A stretch of DNA of 41,439 nt, taken from positions 1 through 41,439 of the forward strand of contig NZ_FRAE01000021.1 of the NCBI RefSeq assembly GCF_900142235.1, given 5' to 3'. How positions within the stretch are numbered: position 1 is the first letter of the stretch; each line of letters begins with the position of its first letter. The notes beneath the pieces were generated by a model, which did no database searches, was not told the origin of the DNA, and saw only the letters and a program-made list of their open reading frames with translations. The position numbers and the translations under genes were made by a program. Shown here piece after piece: positions 16,400 to 25,161 of the stretch. Source of the DNA: Tepidibacter formicigenes DSM 15518 (GTDB lineage Bacteria; Bacillota; Clostridia; Peptostreptococcales; Peptostreptococcaceae).

Positions 16400-17146
16400 T
16401 TAAAGAATGTCTAATATGTATTTTTTTATATTATTAAATTCTTTTGATGTTATAATCTCTTTATTTCTTGGCTTAGGTAAATCTACAATTATTTCTTCTT
16501 TTATCCCAGCTGGCCTTTCAGATAAAATATATATTCTATCTGATAAAAATACAGCTTCTTCTACATCGTGAGTTATAAATAATATTGTTGCCTTTAAGCT
16601 ATCTAAAACATCTAAAAGCCAATCATGCATTTTTGATTTTGTTATAGCATCAAGTCCTCCAAAAGGCTCATCAAGTAACATTATATCTTTAGAAAACATA
16701 TATGTTCTCATAAGTGCAGCCCTTTGCCTCATACCTCCAGATAACTGAAATGGATATTTATATTCAAATCCTTCTAGACCAAATATAGAAAAATAACCTT
16801 TAACTATTTCTCTTGATTTTTTCTTACTCTCTCCCTTTATAAGTAAAGGAAGTGCTACATTATCTATAATTTTTCTCCATGGCATAAGCAAATCCTTTTG
16901 ATGCATATAACTTACTTTTCCACTTTTTCCAGTGAAATCTTCTCCATTTATTATAATATTTCCTTCATCAGGAAGAGCTAATCCTGATACTATATTAAAA
17001 ATTGTGCTTTTCCCACTTCCACTAGGTCCTAGTATAGATACAAATTCATTTTCATTTAAATCTATTGATATATTATCTATTATTAAATTATCATCAAAAT
17101 ACTTTTTTAAGTTTTTTACCTTAAGTTTACTGTGGTAAGTACTCAT
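16400..17146 (-). CDS. thiZ: ABC transporter ATPase for thiamine precursor (ThiZ-like)
   Basis: 248 residues. Walker [10 protein letters not shown] near residue 40, Q-loop [10 protein letters not shown] near 81, signature [11 protein letters not shown] near 130, Walker [13 protein letters not shown] near 154 and FITHDVEEA near 191, the layout of nitrate/sulfonate/taurine-type importers. It overlaps the substrate-binding protein gene by 20 bases. It is the last gene of the TPP-riboswitch operon, which fixes its role as energising uptake of HMP/aminopyrimidine or a related precursor; the precise ligand is inferred from context. Confidence 0.85.
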   Translation of the reverse strand: MSTYHSKLKVKNLKKYFDDNLIIDNISIDLNENEFVSILGPSGSGKSTIFNIVSGLALPDEGNIIINGEDFTGKSGKVSYMHQKDLLMPWRKIIDNVALPLLIKGESKKKSREIVKGYFSIFGLEGFEYKYPFQLSGGMRQRAALMRTYMFSKDIMLLDEPFGGLDAITKSKMHDWLLDVLDSLKATILFITHDVEEAVFLSDRIYILSERPAGIKEEIIVDLPKPRNKEIITSKEFNNIKKYILDIL

Positions 17147-18125
17147 TTGTGAAAGCCTCTTTTACGTTAATTTTATTCTCTATTAATCCTTTTTCATACA
17201 TCCAGTTACTATAATTTGTCCATATTTCTTCCTTCATTTCTCCCCATCTTTTTGCATCAGCTTTATATTCATTTGCTAGATATTTTTGACTCTCAACTGC
17301 TATTTTCTCATCTATTTCAGGTGCTTCTTTAAGTAGTGATTTAACTGCATCTTCAGGATTGTCTATACAGTATTCATATCCTTTAGTAACAGCTTTTAAA
17401 AATTTACTTACAAGTTCTTTGTCATTATTTAATAAATCTTCTTTTGCAACAATCAAAGGAGTGTAATAATCTAAATTAGGATCTATATCTGTAAGCTTTA
17501 TAAAGTTTATAGGAAAATCTTTAACTTCAGATGCAACTCCATCCCATCCATAATAAATCCATGTAAAATCAACATTGTTCTTAACACTTGTAAAAAAATC
17601 AGCTACTCCTATATCTACCATTTCAAGCTTAGAAAAATCAGCTCCTTCTTTTTCCATTAAACCTTTAAGCATAGCTCTTTCTACATCCATACCCCATCCT
17701 CCGTATTTCTTACCTTCAAAATCTTTAGGGCTTTTTATGTTTTTAGATACAGGGGAAGCAAATCCAGATGTATTATGTTGTATTATAGCTGCTACTGCTT
17801 TTATAGGCATAGAATTTTCTAAAGTTCTAGCATAAGTAACTTCTTCTTGATAGCTTATTCCAAATTCAGCTTGTCCTGCTGCTACTAGAGAAATACTTCC
17901 TCCTTCTGATGGCTGAATTATTTCAACATCAAGTCCTTCTTCCTTAAAATAACCTTTGTCCTTTGCTACATATAATCCTGTATGATTAGTATTTGGAACC
18001 CAATCTAGCACTACTGTTACTTTTTTAAGATTTTCATTTTTTACCTCTTCTTTTTTTGCACATCCTGCAAAAGCTATAGTCATTAATGAAATTATAGTAA
18101 TTATTGAAACAATTTTTTTTAGCAT
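17127..18125 (-). CDS. thiY: substrate-binding lipoprotein, NMT1/THI5-like (ThiY)
   Basis: 332 residues. It starts with a lipoprotein signal ([20 protein letters not shown], then GC), so Cys21 is the lipidated residue. The NMT1/THI5-like fold follows: [23 protein letters not shown] near 38-60, [16 protein letters not shown] near 83, and [13 protein letters not shown] near 144. This family binds pyrimidine precursors of thiamine (HMP, formylaminopyrimidine). It lies between the permease (4-base gap) and ATPase genes under a TPP riboswitch. Confidence 0.87.
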   Translation of the reverse strand: MLKKIVSIITIISLMTIAFAGCAKKEEVKNENLKKVTVVLDWVPNTNHTGLYVAKDKGYFKEEGLDVEIIQPSEGGSISLVAAGQAEFGISYQEEVTYARTLENSMPIKAVAAIIQHNTSGFASPVSKNIKSPKDFEGKKYGGWGMDVERAMLKGLMEKEGADFSKLEMVDIGVADFFTSVKNNVDFTWIYYGWDGVASEVKDFPINFIKLTDIDPNLDYYTPLIVAKEDLLNNDKELVSKFLKAVTKGYEYCIDNPEDAVKSLLKEAPEIDEKIAVESQKYLANEYKADAKRWGEMKEEIWTNYSNWMYEKGLIENKINVKEAFTNEYLPQ

Positions 18126-18129
18126 AACT

Positions 18130-18903
18130 TTACCTCCTTTTATTTAGGTCATTTTGCCATGGCATTATTAAATTTTGAAGAATTGATATAATTTTAAATA
18201 AGCTCATACTTAAAATTACTATAATAAGAATTACTGCAAACACCTTATCTAAAGCATAAGAATGCTTAACTCTCATCATATAAACTCCAAGTCCTTCACT
18301 TCCTCCAAGCCACTCTCCTATTACTGCTCCCATTATACTATAAGTTGCTGCTACTTTAATTCCAGAAAAGAAATTCACCATTGAAGCTGGAAATTTCGCA
18401 TATTTAAATATTTGAATCTTTCCTGCTCCCATAGACTTTAAAAGATTGATTGTATCTTCATCTACAGAATCAAGTCCATCAAGAAGACTTATAACTATTG
18501 GAAAAAAACAAACTAATACAACTACAATAATTTTAGGAAGTTTTCCAAATCCAAACCATATTACAAATAGTGGAGCAAGTGCAACTATAGGTATAGTTTG
18601 AGAAACAATTAATAAAGGATAAATTGCTTTTTTTAGTATTTTAATATTGTCCATAAGTACTGCTAGAATAAGTGAAAATATTATAGCTATTATAAATCCA
18701 AAAAAAGCCTCATAAATAGTTGTAAAAATATGTACCCTTATATTTGGTAGTATTTCTAAAAAAGTAATAAATATATCTTTTGGTGAAGGTAATATATATT
18801 TCTCAATAAATCCTTTGGCTACAACAAACTCCCATATTGTTACTAGTATTCCAAAAAAAGCTATAGGTACTATTTTATTTTCTATACTTTCCAACTTTTT
18901 CAT
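18130..18903 (-). CDS. thiX: ABC transporter permease for thiamine precursor (ThiX-like)
   Basis: 257 residues, about six membrane helices and the EAA-type loop around [21 protein letters not shown] near residue 156, typical of binding-protein-dependent permeases of the TauC/SsuC class. The start at 18903 lies inside the preceding gene (29-base overlap), preceded by AGAAGGTG about 10 bases upstream, suggesting translational coupling. It is the membrane channel of the ThiXYZ importer. Confidence 0.86.
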   Translation of the reverse strand: MKKLESIENKIVPIAFFGILVTIWEFVVAKGFIEKYILPSPKDIFITFLEILPNIRVHIFTTIYEAFFGFIIAIIFSLILAVLMDNIKILKKAIYPLLIVSQTIPIVALAPLFVIWFGFGKLPKIIVVVLVCFFPIVISLLDGLDSVDEDTINLLKSMGAGKIQIFKYAKFPASMVNFFSGIKVAATYSIMGAVIGEWLGGSEGLGVYMMRVKHSYALDKVFAVILIIVILSMSLFKIISILQNLIMPWQNDLNKRR

Positions 18904-19165
18904 TCATTGTCACACCTTCTGGCTTATAATCTATCTTTACTACAGATAATACCCTACTTGCTCCTTCTTTTACACATATTTCTTGAGCTTTTTTTACTAT
19001 TTCTAAAAGCTCATCTAACTCTCCTTCCATAGTTGTCTCCATAGGTCCTACTTCATATTTAACATTGCATGAATCTATATACTTTATAACTTCATCTACA
19101 ACTGGATAAATTCTTTCATCAGGAACTCTTGGTATAACTTGAAGACTTACATTTACAATTGGCAT
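18875..19165 (-). CDS. thiamine-binding protein, YkoF/MTH1187 family
   Basis: 96 residues, ferredoxin-like fold of the MTH1187/YkoF family: VNVSLQVIPRVPDE at the start, VKYEVGPMETTMEGELDEL in the middle and VLSVVKIDYKPEG near the end. Family members bind thiamine or its HMP moiety. AAGGAG precedes the ATG. It is the first gene of the TPP-riboswitch operon, directly after the terminator of the riboswitch. Confidence 0.85.
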   Translation of the reverse strand: MPIVNVSLQVIPRVPDERIYPVVDEVIKYIDSCNVKYEVGPMETTMEGELDELLEIVKKAQEICVKEGASRVLSVVKIDYKPEGVTMNEKVGKYRK

Positions 19166-19180
19166 TTTAACATCTCCTTT

Positions 19181-19221
19181 TTTAAAAATAAAACCCTTTA
19201 TCCTAAACTGGACAAAGGGTT
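19181..19221 (-). terminator. riboswitch-controlled terminator
   Basis: A 12-bp stem AACCCTTTGTCC / GGATAAAGGGTT (one mismatched pair inside) with a 6-base loop, then TTATTTTTA, between the TPP aptamer and the first gene. It is the likely expression platform: ligand binding should favour the terminator. Confidence 0.8.
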
Positions 19222-19238
19222 AAAAATCTAATAGATAA

Positions 19239-19330
19239 TATTATCCCTCCGCTGGCATTACCCAGTTCAGGTTATAAGGGTCAAAGCAACACAGCTTACT
19301 CTCAGCCAGATTAATCTAGCTCCCCTAATT
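19239..19330 (-). promoter_or_regulatory. TPP riboswitch (THI box)
   Basis: Read on the reverse strand, the THI-box landmarks occur in order: GGGGAGC, CTGAGAG, a variable P3 arm, ACCCTTATAACCTGA, CTGGGTAATGCCAGCG and AGGGATAA. This aptamer binds thiamine pyrophosphate. A terminator follows it before the ThiXYZ importer operon, so the operon is switched off when TPP is abundant. Confidence 0.93.
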
Positions 19331-19355
19331 TTTAAACATTAACATTTCTAAGTTG

Positions 19356-19384
19356 ATTTTACAAGGAAAACATTTCTTCGTCAA
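19356..19384 (-). promoter_or_regulatory. promoter of the TPP-riboswitch operon
   Basis: Reverse strand: TTGACG (19384-19379), a 17-base spacer, TAAAAT (19361-19356). Transcription would begin near 19348, about 20 bases before the aptamer. Confidence 0.7.
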
Positions 19385-19396
19385 TGGTTTTAAAAA

Positions 19397-20089
19397 TTAA
19401 TCCATTATTTTCACTAATTTAAAATCTGTATAGTCACAAGAAACTAAGTGATATTCTATATTATTTTTTTCTCCAACTAGTCCTGCCTTAAAAGATTCTT
19501 TTCCATGTAAATGTCCATATATAACTTTTTTTACATTGTACTCTTCATATGTTTTAGTAAAATCAGATTCTTCCAGCTTATCATTAGTTGGTGGATAATG
19601 AGTTATAACTATTATTTTTTTTAATCCACCTTTTTTAGCGGCCTCTAAAGAAAGCTTTAACCTTTGTATTTCTCTTTTATATATTTTTTCATCATCTTCT
19701 TCAAATTTAACTTCATTAGGACAAAGCCATCCTCTAGTCCCACATATTGCAAAATCTTTATATACACAATAATTATTTTGAACAAATTTCATATCATCAT
19801 AGAGCTTATTTAATTTGCTTATTGTAGTCCACCAATAGTCATGATTTCCCTTAACCAAAATTTTTTTTCCAGGAAGATTATGAATATCTTCAAGATCAGG
19901 AATTGCCTCATTTAAATTTATTCCCCAAGATATATCTCCTACTATTAAAACTGTATCCTCTTCTTTAACATTATTAATCCAATCATTTATTATTTTTTCT
20001 CTATGATTTTCCCAGTTAGATCCAAATATATCCATTGACTTGTTTACAACTTTTCCAAAATGTAAATCTCCTATAGCATAAAGAGCCAA
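19397..20089 (-). CDS. calcineurin-like metallophosphoesterase
   Basis: About 230 residues. The metal-binding motifs occur in order: IGDLHFG near residue 6, VGDISWG near 49, GNHDYWW near 78, THYPP near 160 and YGHLHG near 191. This is a two-metal phosphoesterase of unknown substrate (nucleotide or phosphodiester). The start was taken as TTG at 20089 (reading MALYAIGDLHF), because the GGTGAG site lies 8 bases before it; a GTG at 20098 overlaps the site. It ends 13 bases before the promoter of the thi operon, so the two units are separate. Confidence 0.83.
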   Translation of the reverse strand: MALYAIGDLHFGKVVNKSMDIFGSNWENHREKIINDWINNVKEEDTVLIVGDISWGINLNEAIPDLEDIHNLPGKKILVKGNHDYWWTTISKLNKLYDDMKFVQNNYCVYKDFAICGTRGWLCPNEVKFEEDDEKIYKREIQRLKLSLEAAKKGGLKKIIVITHYPPTNDKLEESDFTKTYEEYNVKKVIYGHLHGKESFKAGLVGEKNNIEYHLVSCDYTDFKLVKIMD

Positions 20090-20144
20090 ATTTATCACTC
20101 ACCTTTTTTCATAATATTTCTTGTCTAGTTATAAATCCATTTTA

Positions 20145-20169
20145 AAAGCCATGGACTGCCCATGGCTTT
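20145..20169 (-). terminator. terminator after the alarmone synthetase
   Basis: A perfect 10-bp stem AAAGCCATGG / CCATGGCTTT with a 5-base loop, 7 bases past the stop, followed on the reverse strand by TTAAAATGG. Confidence 0.6.
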
Positions 20170-20175
20170 ACCTTT

Positions 20176-20970
20176 TTATTTTTGATTATATTTATCTAAA
20201 ATATTATCTATCTCATTTCTTAAAATTATAATTTCACGCACATCCTCTAAATCATTTATTTTATCAAATCTTTCTTGAAAATAGCATGCTTTTTCAGTTT
20301 CACCTAGACTATAAAGCTTTTGAATGCTGTCTAAAATATCCCTTACTGTAAGTGACTTCATTTCAAACATAACTTGAGCTCTCATAATTTCTTCTCTTAT
20401 TTCACTCATTTCTTGGTCTAACAAAAATGCTGCATCCCCTGCACGTCTTAACCTTTTAGCAATATCTTTTGGTATATCATGCTGATATTTATATTTTAAA
20501 GAATGCTCTATAGTTGCCCAAAAATTCATTGCAAGAGTTCTTATTTGAATTTCTGCTAATATTTCTTTAAGCCCTGATGCTGTTTGTATAGGATATTTTA
20601 TAATAACATGATAACTTCTATATCCACTGTCTTTATAATTTTTTATATAATCTTTTTCATATACAACAGTCATATCTTTTCTAGTTTTAATTAAGCTAAC
20701 TATAGTATATATATCTTCAACAAATTGACACATTATCCTAATACCTGCTATGTCTTCTATTTTTTCTTCTATTTCATCCATATTAACATTAAGCTTTTTA
20801 GCTTTAGATATAATAGAAGATATTTTTTTTACTCTTCCTGTAACAAATTCTATAGGAGAATATTCTCCATTATTTCTTAATTCTTTTCTAATATTTTTAA
20901 ACTTAACCTTAAGCTCCTCTACAGCATACTCATAAGGAATAAGTATAGTTTTCCATTCTCTAAGTTCCAT
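20176..20970 (-). CDS. relQ: small alarmone synthetase (RelQ-type GTP pyrophosphokinase)
   Basis: 264 residues from the ATG at 20970 (AAAGGGTGAG upstream; a GTG at 20979 is less well spaced). It contains only the synthetase domain, no hydrolase or regulatory part: VTGRVKKISSIISKAKK near 44, EDIAGIRIMC near 70, KNYKDSGYRSYHVIIKYP near 108 and AEIQIRTLAMNFWATIEHSLKYKY near 138 are the RelA/SpoT nucleotide-binding motifs. It makes (p)ppGpp from ATP and GTP/GDP. RelP- and RelQ-type enzymes are not separable by eye here. Confidence 0.85.
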   Translation of the reverse strand: MELREWKTILIPYEYAVEELKVKFKNIRKELRNNGEYSPIEFVTGRVKKISSIISKAKKLNVNMDEIEEKIEDIAGIRIMCQFVEDIYTIVSLIKTRKDMTVVYEKDYIKNYKDSGYRSYHVIIKYPIQTASGLKEILAEIQIRTLAMNFWATIEHSLKYKYQHDIPKDIAKRLRRAGDAAFLLDQEMSEIREEIMRAQVMFEMKSLTVRDILDSIQKLYSLGETEKACYFQERFDKINDLEDVREIIILRNEIDNILDKYNQK

Positions 20971-21094
20971 AAATCTCACCCTTTAATTTGTATTTTCAAT
21001 GCTACTTATAAAATTGATTAACTATTGAAATTTTTACACGTATATATTTTATCATAAAACTACTCTATTTTAGATTATTTAAAACTTAATTTGA

Positions 21095-21997
21095 TTATTT
21101 TATATAATAATATAGTTTTCCATTTTCTAGTTCATAGCCTATTTCATTTCTTTCTACTAAATAGGAAATCATACCAGCAAGTGTTGAGTTTGAAAAATAA
21201 TATTCCTTATAATTTAATTTAAGATCATTATATTCTATAATATCTTTTAATAAATCTTCTCTTGTATATGGAGTAGTTAAAAATTCTCTTATTTGATTTA
21301 AATATTTATTAATTACTATTTTGTTTTTATATACTAAATCTAGAGTTTCTTCTCTTTCAAGTAAGGTTTTTCCATGAGCAAGCACACAGTAATCAAACTC
21401 TAAATTATTTATTTTATCTAACGTATTAATCTGAGCATCTATATCTAATAAAAAAGGAAAATTATATTTTTCTAAAATACTTTCATTAAAAAGGCAGTCC
21501 CCTAAATATAAAACCCTATCTTCAGTTATAATTCCTATAGATCCTAGACTGTGCCCTTTTAAATTAACTATATTAAACTTTTCATTATTTAATTTTATTT
21601 CTCCTTCTTCTAATGTTTCTTCTATATTTAGAGAATTTCCTCTATTCTTGAAAAAATCATCAAAAAACTTATTAGATTTTCCTCCATAAACATACATAGA
21701 AAATAAATAACCATTATCTATAAAAGTTTTAGCATCTTTTGATGAAAGGCATTTAGCTCCTGTATAATAATCTAGTAATACTTTACTTGCACCATAATGA
21801 TCAGAATGCTCATGTGTATTTATTATATACTTAACTCTAATATCTTGTTCTTCAAATAATTTTATTATTCTATTAGCTCTAGAATTAGATAGTCCTGGAT
21901 CTATAATTAGTGCATATTTATCTTTAAATATATATACACCAGAATTAGTTCCCCCTTTTATATAAAAGCTATGTCCTTTTATCTTTTCTAGCTTCAT
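21095..21997 (-). CDS. MBL-fold metallo-hydrolase
   Basis: 300 residues. THEHSDHYGAS near residue 61 is the HxHxDH zinc motif, then LKGHSLGSIGI near 144, YLGDCLF near 160, and VLAHGKTLL near 207 (the last His). The C-terminal 80 residues look helical and winged-helix-like (TPYTREDLLKDI, SNSTLAGMISYL), as in several MBL proteins of the GloB/LactB2 type. Substrate unknown. It lies 16 bases after the YkgJ-type gene, with AGGGAG before its ATG. Confidence 0.82.
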   Translation of the reverse strand: MKLEKIKGHSFYIKGGTNSGVYIFKDKYALIIDPGLSNSRANRIIKLFEEQDIRVKYIINTHEHSDHYGASKVLLDYYTGAKCLSSKDAKTFIDNGYLFSMYVYGGKSNKFFDDFFKNRGNSLNIEETLEEGEIKLNNEKFNIVNLKGHSLGSIGIITEDRVLYLGDCLFNESILEKYNFPFLLDIDAQINTLDKINNLEFDYCVLAHGKTLLEREETLDLVYKNKIVINKYLNQIREFLTTPYTREDLLKDIIEYNDLKLNYKEYYFSNSTLAGMISYLVERNEIGYELENGKLYYYIK

Positions 21998-22013
21998 GCT
22001 ACTCCCTCTTTTC

Positions 22014-22745
22014 TTATCCTAAAATTAACTTTTTTAATCTATTTAAAACAGCTTTTGATTTATATAAATCTTTGCTTATATTAAATTTTATATTTTTAGA
22101 TGTATTTTCATAAAAAATAGATTCTATAAAATACTCTACTATTCCTCTATCTTTAAATGTAGTATTTATAATTCCCCTACTGTAAAGCTTTGAGTCTAAC
22201 ATAACTACACTATCATAAAAATTCATTCTCTCTTCTTTTGTCATATATCCTTTGCTTGGCTTAAAGTCTTCACAATATTTTATTTTGTAGTTTAAGACTT
22301 CATCACTTATATTTATCCCATAATTTTTATTCATATTTTTTGCAAAATCTATATTCTCTTTTTTTATTCTTTCATAATTTTTTTCATAGTCTTCTTTTAT
22401 CCAGTGTCCATATATTCTACAATTCAATGGTCTAACGCTATATATTGAGCATCTATTCTTTTCATCCTTAAAAGGACAAGGTATTTTTTTTGTGTATTCT
22501 AAAAAATAATAATCTAGTATTCTATCCATAATAATATATTTCATATCTTTACTTTTTTGAATATAATTATATATGTTTAAAAATTCTATGAAATTTGCCC
22601 CAACAGACTCCATACAACAATTTCCACATCCATTACACTCTCCATTGGGTATACTATTATATAATTTATTAAGACTCTCAAATAAATTTTCTTTTATAGA
22701 ATATTCTATTCCTCTTTGTATATCATCTTTTTTAATACTAGGCAT
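22014..22745 (-). CDS. YkgJ-family cysteine-cluster protein
   Basis: 243 residues. The Cys cluster CNGCGNCCMES (near 37-44) and the PCPFKDEKNRCSIYSVRPLNCRIYGHW segment (near 93-118) are the YkgJ (CxxCxxCC ... CPF ... C ... RP..CR) signature of a zinc or iron-sulfur binding family. Function is not established in most bacteria. It is the first gene of a two-gene unit with the MBL hydrolase and is divergent from the 81-residue gene. Confidence 0.8.
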   Translation of the reverse strand: MPSIKKDDIQRGIEYSIKENLFESLNKLYNSIPNGECNGCGNCCMESVGANFIEFLNIYNYIQKSKDMKYIIMDRILDYYFLEYTKKIPCPFKDEKNRCSIYSVRPLNCRIYGHWIKEDYEKNYERIKKENIDFAKNMNKNYGINISDEVLNYKIKYCEDFKPSKGYMTKEERMNFYDSVVMLDSKLYSRGIINTTFKDRGIVEYFIESIFYENTSKNIKFNISKDLYKSKAVLNRLKKLILG

Positions 22746-22821
22746 TACTTTCTCTCCTTGTTATAATATTTTCATAACCTAAAGTATTATATCAAATTTA
22801 ACTTATAAATGGAGGTTTTTT

Positions 22822-23067
22822 ATGAATAGATACACAAAGATAATTTCACCAGCAGGTGCATATTTTACAAAAGACTTTGAAAAAAAGAAAAAAAATTTAA
22901 TAAAGGTAAGAGAAATAAAGGAAGATACTGTTAGAAAGTTTTTTATTAATGGAGATTGTGAAGTTTTAGTTTATTTTGAGGAGACTGGAAAAGAAATATT
23001 GATTGATTTTTTTAGTCCAGAGGAAGAAGTAAAAAAATACTTAGGTCCTAAATTTATAAATAGGTAA
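22822..23067 (+). CDS. small hypothetical protein (81 aa) before the lipid kinase
   Basis: Not recognised. 81 residues, basic in the first third (FEKKKKNLIKV), then beta-like strands (CEVLVYFEETGKEILIDFFS). No signal, no helix, one Cys. GGAGG lies 7 bases before the ATG. Its stop codon is 5 bases from the ATG of the lipid kinase gene, so the two are almost certainly co-transcribed and probably translationally coupled. Confidence 0.6.
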   Translation: MNRYTKIISPAGAYFTKDFEKKKKNLIKVREIKEDTVRKFFINGDCEVLVYFEETGKEILIDFFSPEEEVKKYLGPKFINR

Positions 23068-23072
23068 TAAAA

Positions 23073-23981
23073 ATGAAAGTTAAAATAATAAATAACCCTA
23101 CCTCTGGAACTCAAACTCTTCAAAAAAACTTAGAAATTATAATTGGAAGATTAGTGCTTGATAAAACTATAAAAACTGTAGATAAAGTTGATACTACAAT
23201 AAATTTTGATTATTCAAATGAAATATTAGAAATGAAAGATAAAAACTACGATTTATTGATGATAGTTGGAGGAGATGGAACTGTAAATAATGTTATAAAT
23301 GCAGTTGCAAAACATAACTTAAATGTACCTCTTTTAATACTTCCAGCAGGAACAGTAAACGACTTAGGAAAATTTTTAGATCTTCCAACTACAATCGAAG
23401 GCGTATGTAGTATTATAAAAAATCATGAAGTTAAAGAAATAGACCTTTGTAAAGTAAATGATAAATATTTTATAAATGTAGCAGCTGCTGGACTTTTAGC
23501 TGATATTGCAATAAAAACTCCAGTAGAAGCAAAAACTGTGCTTGGAAGATTCGCTTATTATGCTCAAGGAATAAAAGAAGTTCCAAAGCAATTGTTTGAA
23601 AGTTTAAAATTTCAATTTAAACATGATGATGAAACATTAGAAGCCGATGCCCTATTATTTTTAGTACTTAATTCAAAATCAGCTGGAGGATTTTCAAGTT
23701 TTGCTCCTAAAGCAGATATTTCTGATGGTGTATTTGATGTATGTATAATCAAAAAGTCATATCTTTTAAATACAGCTGGAGTGTTTTTAAAAATATTTTC
23801 AGGAGAACATATTAAGGACCCTAATGTAATATACTTTCAAACTGACAACCTTGAAGTAAATTGTTTAAATAAAGAAAATCTCCTGATAGATGTAGACGGA
23901 GAATTTGGTGGAACATTTCCTGCAAAATTTGAGATTACAAAAAAAGCATTAAAGGTTATAATAAAAAAGTCTTCATTCTAA
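23073..23981 (+). CDS. diacylglycerol/lipid kinase, YegS/DgkB family
   Basis: 302 residues. Phosphate-binding motif NNPTSGT near residue 7, the GGDGTVNNVINAV nucleotide motif near 67, LPAGTVNDLGKFL near 92, and IDVDGEFGG near 280, the order seen in YegS/BmrU/DgkB lipid kinases. It phosphorylates diacylglycerol or another lipid with ATP. It has no strong ribosome binding site of its own and probably depends on coupling to the 81-residue gene. Its last codons and stop (KKSSF, end) lie inside a dispersed intergenic repeat, so the C-terminus may have been altered by the repeat. Confidence 0.85.
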   Translation: MKVKIINNPTSGTQTLQKNLEIIIGRLVLDKTIKTVDKVDTTINFDYSNEILEMKDKNYDLLMIVGGDGTVNNVINAVAKHNLNVPLLILPAGTVNDLGKFLDLPTTIEGVCSIIKNHEVKEIDLCKVNDKYFINVAAAGLLADIAIKTPVEAKTVLGRFAYYAQGIKEVPKQLFESLKFQFKHDDETLEADALLFLVLNSKSAGGFSSFAPKADISDGVFDVCIIKKSYLLNTAGVFLKIFSGEHIKDPNVIYFQTDNLEVNCLNKENLLIDVDGEFGGTFPAKFEITKKALKVIIKKSSF

Positions 23982-24119
23982 AAATTTTAAATGTAGACTT
24001 TTTTGAAATTCCATGGCGCCAACGAATTCTAACGAATTCCGTTGCTTAAAATTCATAACGAAAATTATATTTATCCATAATTCAAAAGGATTATAATTTC
24101 CTATTCGTTATAAAAAAAT
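23966..24119 (+). repeat. dispersed repeat, copy A (with about 42-bp insertion)
   Basis: Shares with 33456-33567 the blocks AAAGTCTT-ATTCTAAA, TTTTAAATGTAGACTTT, TGAAATT, CATAACG-AAATTATATT and GATTATAATTT-CTATTC, in the same order and orientation. Copy A carries about 42 extra bases (about 24010-24052, with NcoI-like CCATGG and two ACGAATTC), bounded by short AAATTC microhomology. It overlaps the end of the lipid kinase gene. The front half can form an AAAGTCT/AGACTTT hairpin. Confidence 0.6.
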
Positions 24120-24131
24120 AGATGTTATTTA

Positions 24132-24161
24132 AAAAAGTCTCATATTTTCATGAGACTTTTT
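24132..24161 (+). terminator. terminator after the lipid kinase unit
   Basis: A perfect 12-bp stem AAAAAGTCTCAT / ATGAGACTTTTT with a 6-base loop and a final T run. It lies 150 bases past the stop, on the far side of repeat copy A. Confidence 0.7.
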
Positions 24162-24288
24162 GTTATAAATATTATAATTAATATATACTTTATTTCCATT
24201 TTACAAAATTAAAAAGTTATGATAAATTGTTGTAATGATTAATAATTGTATACACAGTACATAATATTTTTGAAAGGAATAGATAAAT

Positions 24289-25143
24289 ATGAATAATAAA
24301 TCAAAAGCAATACTTTATATGCTCTTTTCATCCTTTTGTTTTGCTTTAATGGGAGCACTAGTTAAACTTGCTGGGAATGTTCCAACAATTGAAAAAACTT
24401 TTTTTAGAAATTTAATTAGTACATTTGTAGCAGCTTATTTAGTAATTAAAAACAAAAAAAACTTTTTTGGAAAAAGAGAAAATCAAAAATATTTATTATT
24501 AAGGTCTATCCTTGGAACAATTGGAATGATTGGATATTTTTATAGTATAGATCATCTTTTATTATCTGATTCAGCTATGCTTAATAAATTAAATCCATTT
24601 TTTGTAACTATATTTGCTTTATATTTTTTAAAAGAAAAGCCAACACCAGTACAAATTCCATCTTTAATAATTGCTTTTTTAGGTGCTTTATTTATAATAA
24701 AGCCTCAATTTAATATTGAAGCATTTCCTGCTTTTATAGGTTTTTCATCTGCTATTTTTGCAGGTGGTGCATATACTATGGTTAGGCTTTTAGGTGATAA
24801 AGAAGAATTCTATACTATAGTATTTTATTTTTCATTTGCATCATCAGTAATAATGTTTCCTTTAATGCTTATGAATTTTAAAATGCTTACTTTAAATCAA
24901 CTTTTAATACTTATATTAACTGGAGTTGTAGCTTCACTTGCACAGTTTTCTTTAACTATTGCATATAAATTAGCTCCAGCTGGAGAAATTTCAATATATA
25001 ATTATACTAATGTAATTTTTTCTGGAATACTTGGATTAATTTTATGGCAAGAAGTTCCTGATTTTTTAAGTTTTATAGGATATTTATTGATTATAGGATC
25101 TGGATTTAGTATATATATTTATAATAAAAAAAAATGCCTGTGA
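24289..25143 (+). CDS. DMT-superfamily transporter (EamA family)
   Basis: 284 residues, about ten membrane helices in two EamA halves. The first half starts MLFSSFCFALMGALVKLAG, and the second contains FIGFSSAIFAGGAYTMVRLLG and ends with IGYLLIIGSGFSIYIY. Substrate unknown; metabolite or amino-acid export is typical of the family. GAAAGGAATAG precedes the ATG. A TTGTATACACAGTACATAAT element lies in the promoter region at 24246-24265. The stop codon lies inside the terminator. Confidence 0.85.
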   Translation: MNNKSKAILYMLFSSFCFALMGALVKLAGNVPTIEKTFFRNLISTFVAAYLVIKNKKNFFGKRENQKYLLLRSILGTIGMIGYFYSIDHLLLSDSAMLNKLNPFFVTIFALYFLKEKPTPVQIPSLIIAFLGALFIIKPQFNIEAFPAFIGFSSAIFAGGAYTMVRLLGDKEEFYTIVFYFSFASSVIMFPLMLMNFKMLTLNQLLILILTGVVASLAQFSLTIAYKLAPAGEISIYNYTNVIFSGILGLILWQEVPDFLSFIGYLLIIGSGFSIYIYNKKKCL

Positions 25144-25159
25144 AATTACAGGCATTTTT
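25130..25159. terminator. bidirectional terminator between convergent genes
   Basis: A perfect 12-bp stem AAAAATGCCTGT / ACAGGCATTTTT with a 6-base loop that includes the EamA stop. T runs on both strands serve both the EamA gene and the convergent oxidoreductase gene. Confidence 0.8.
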
Positions 25160-25161
25160 CT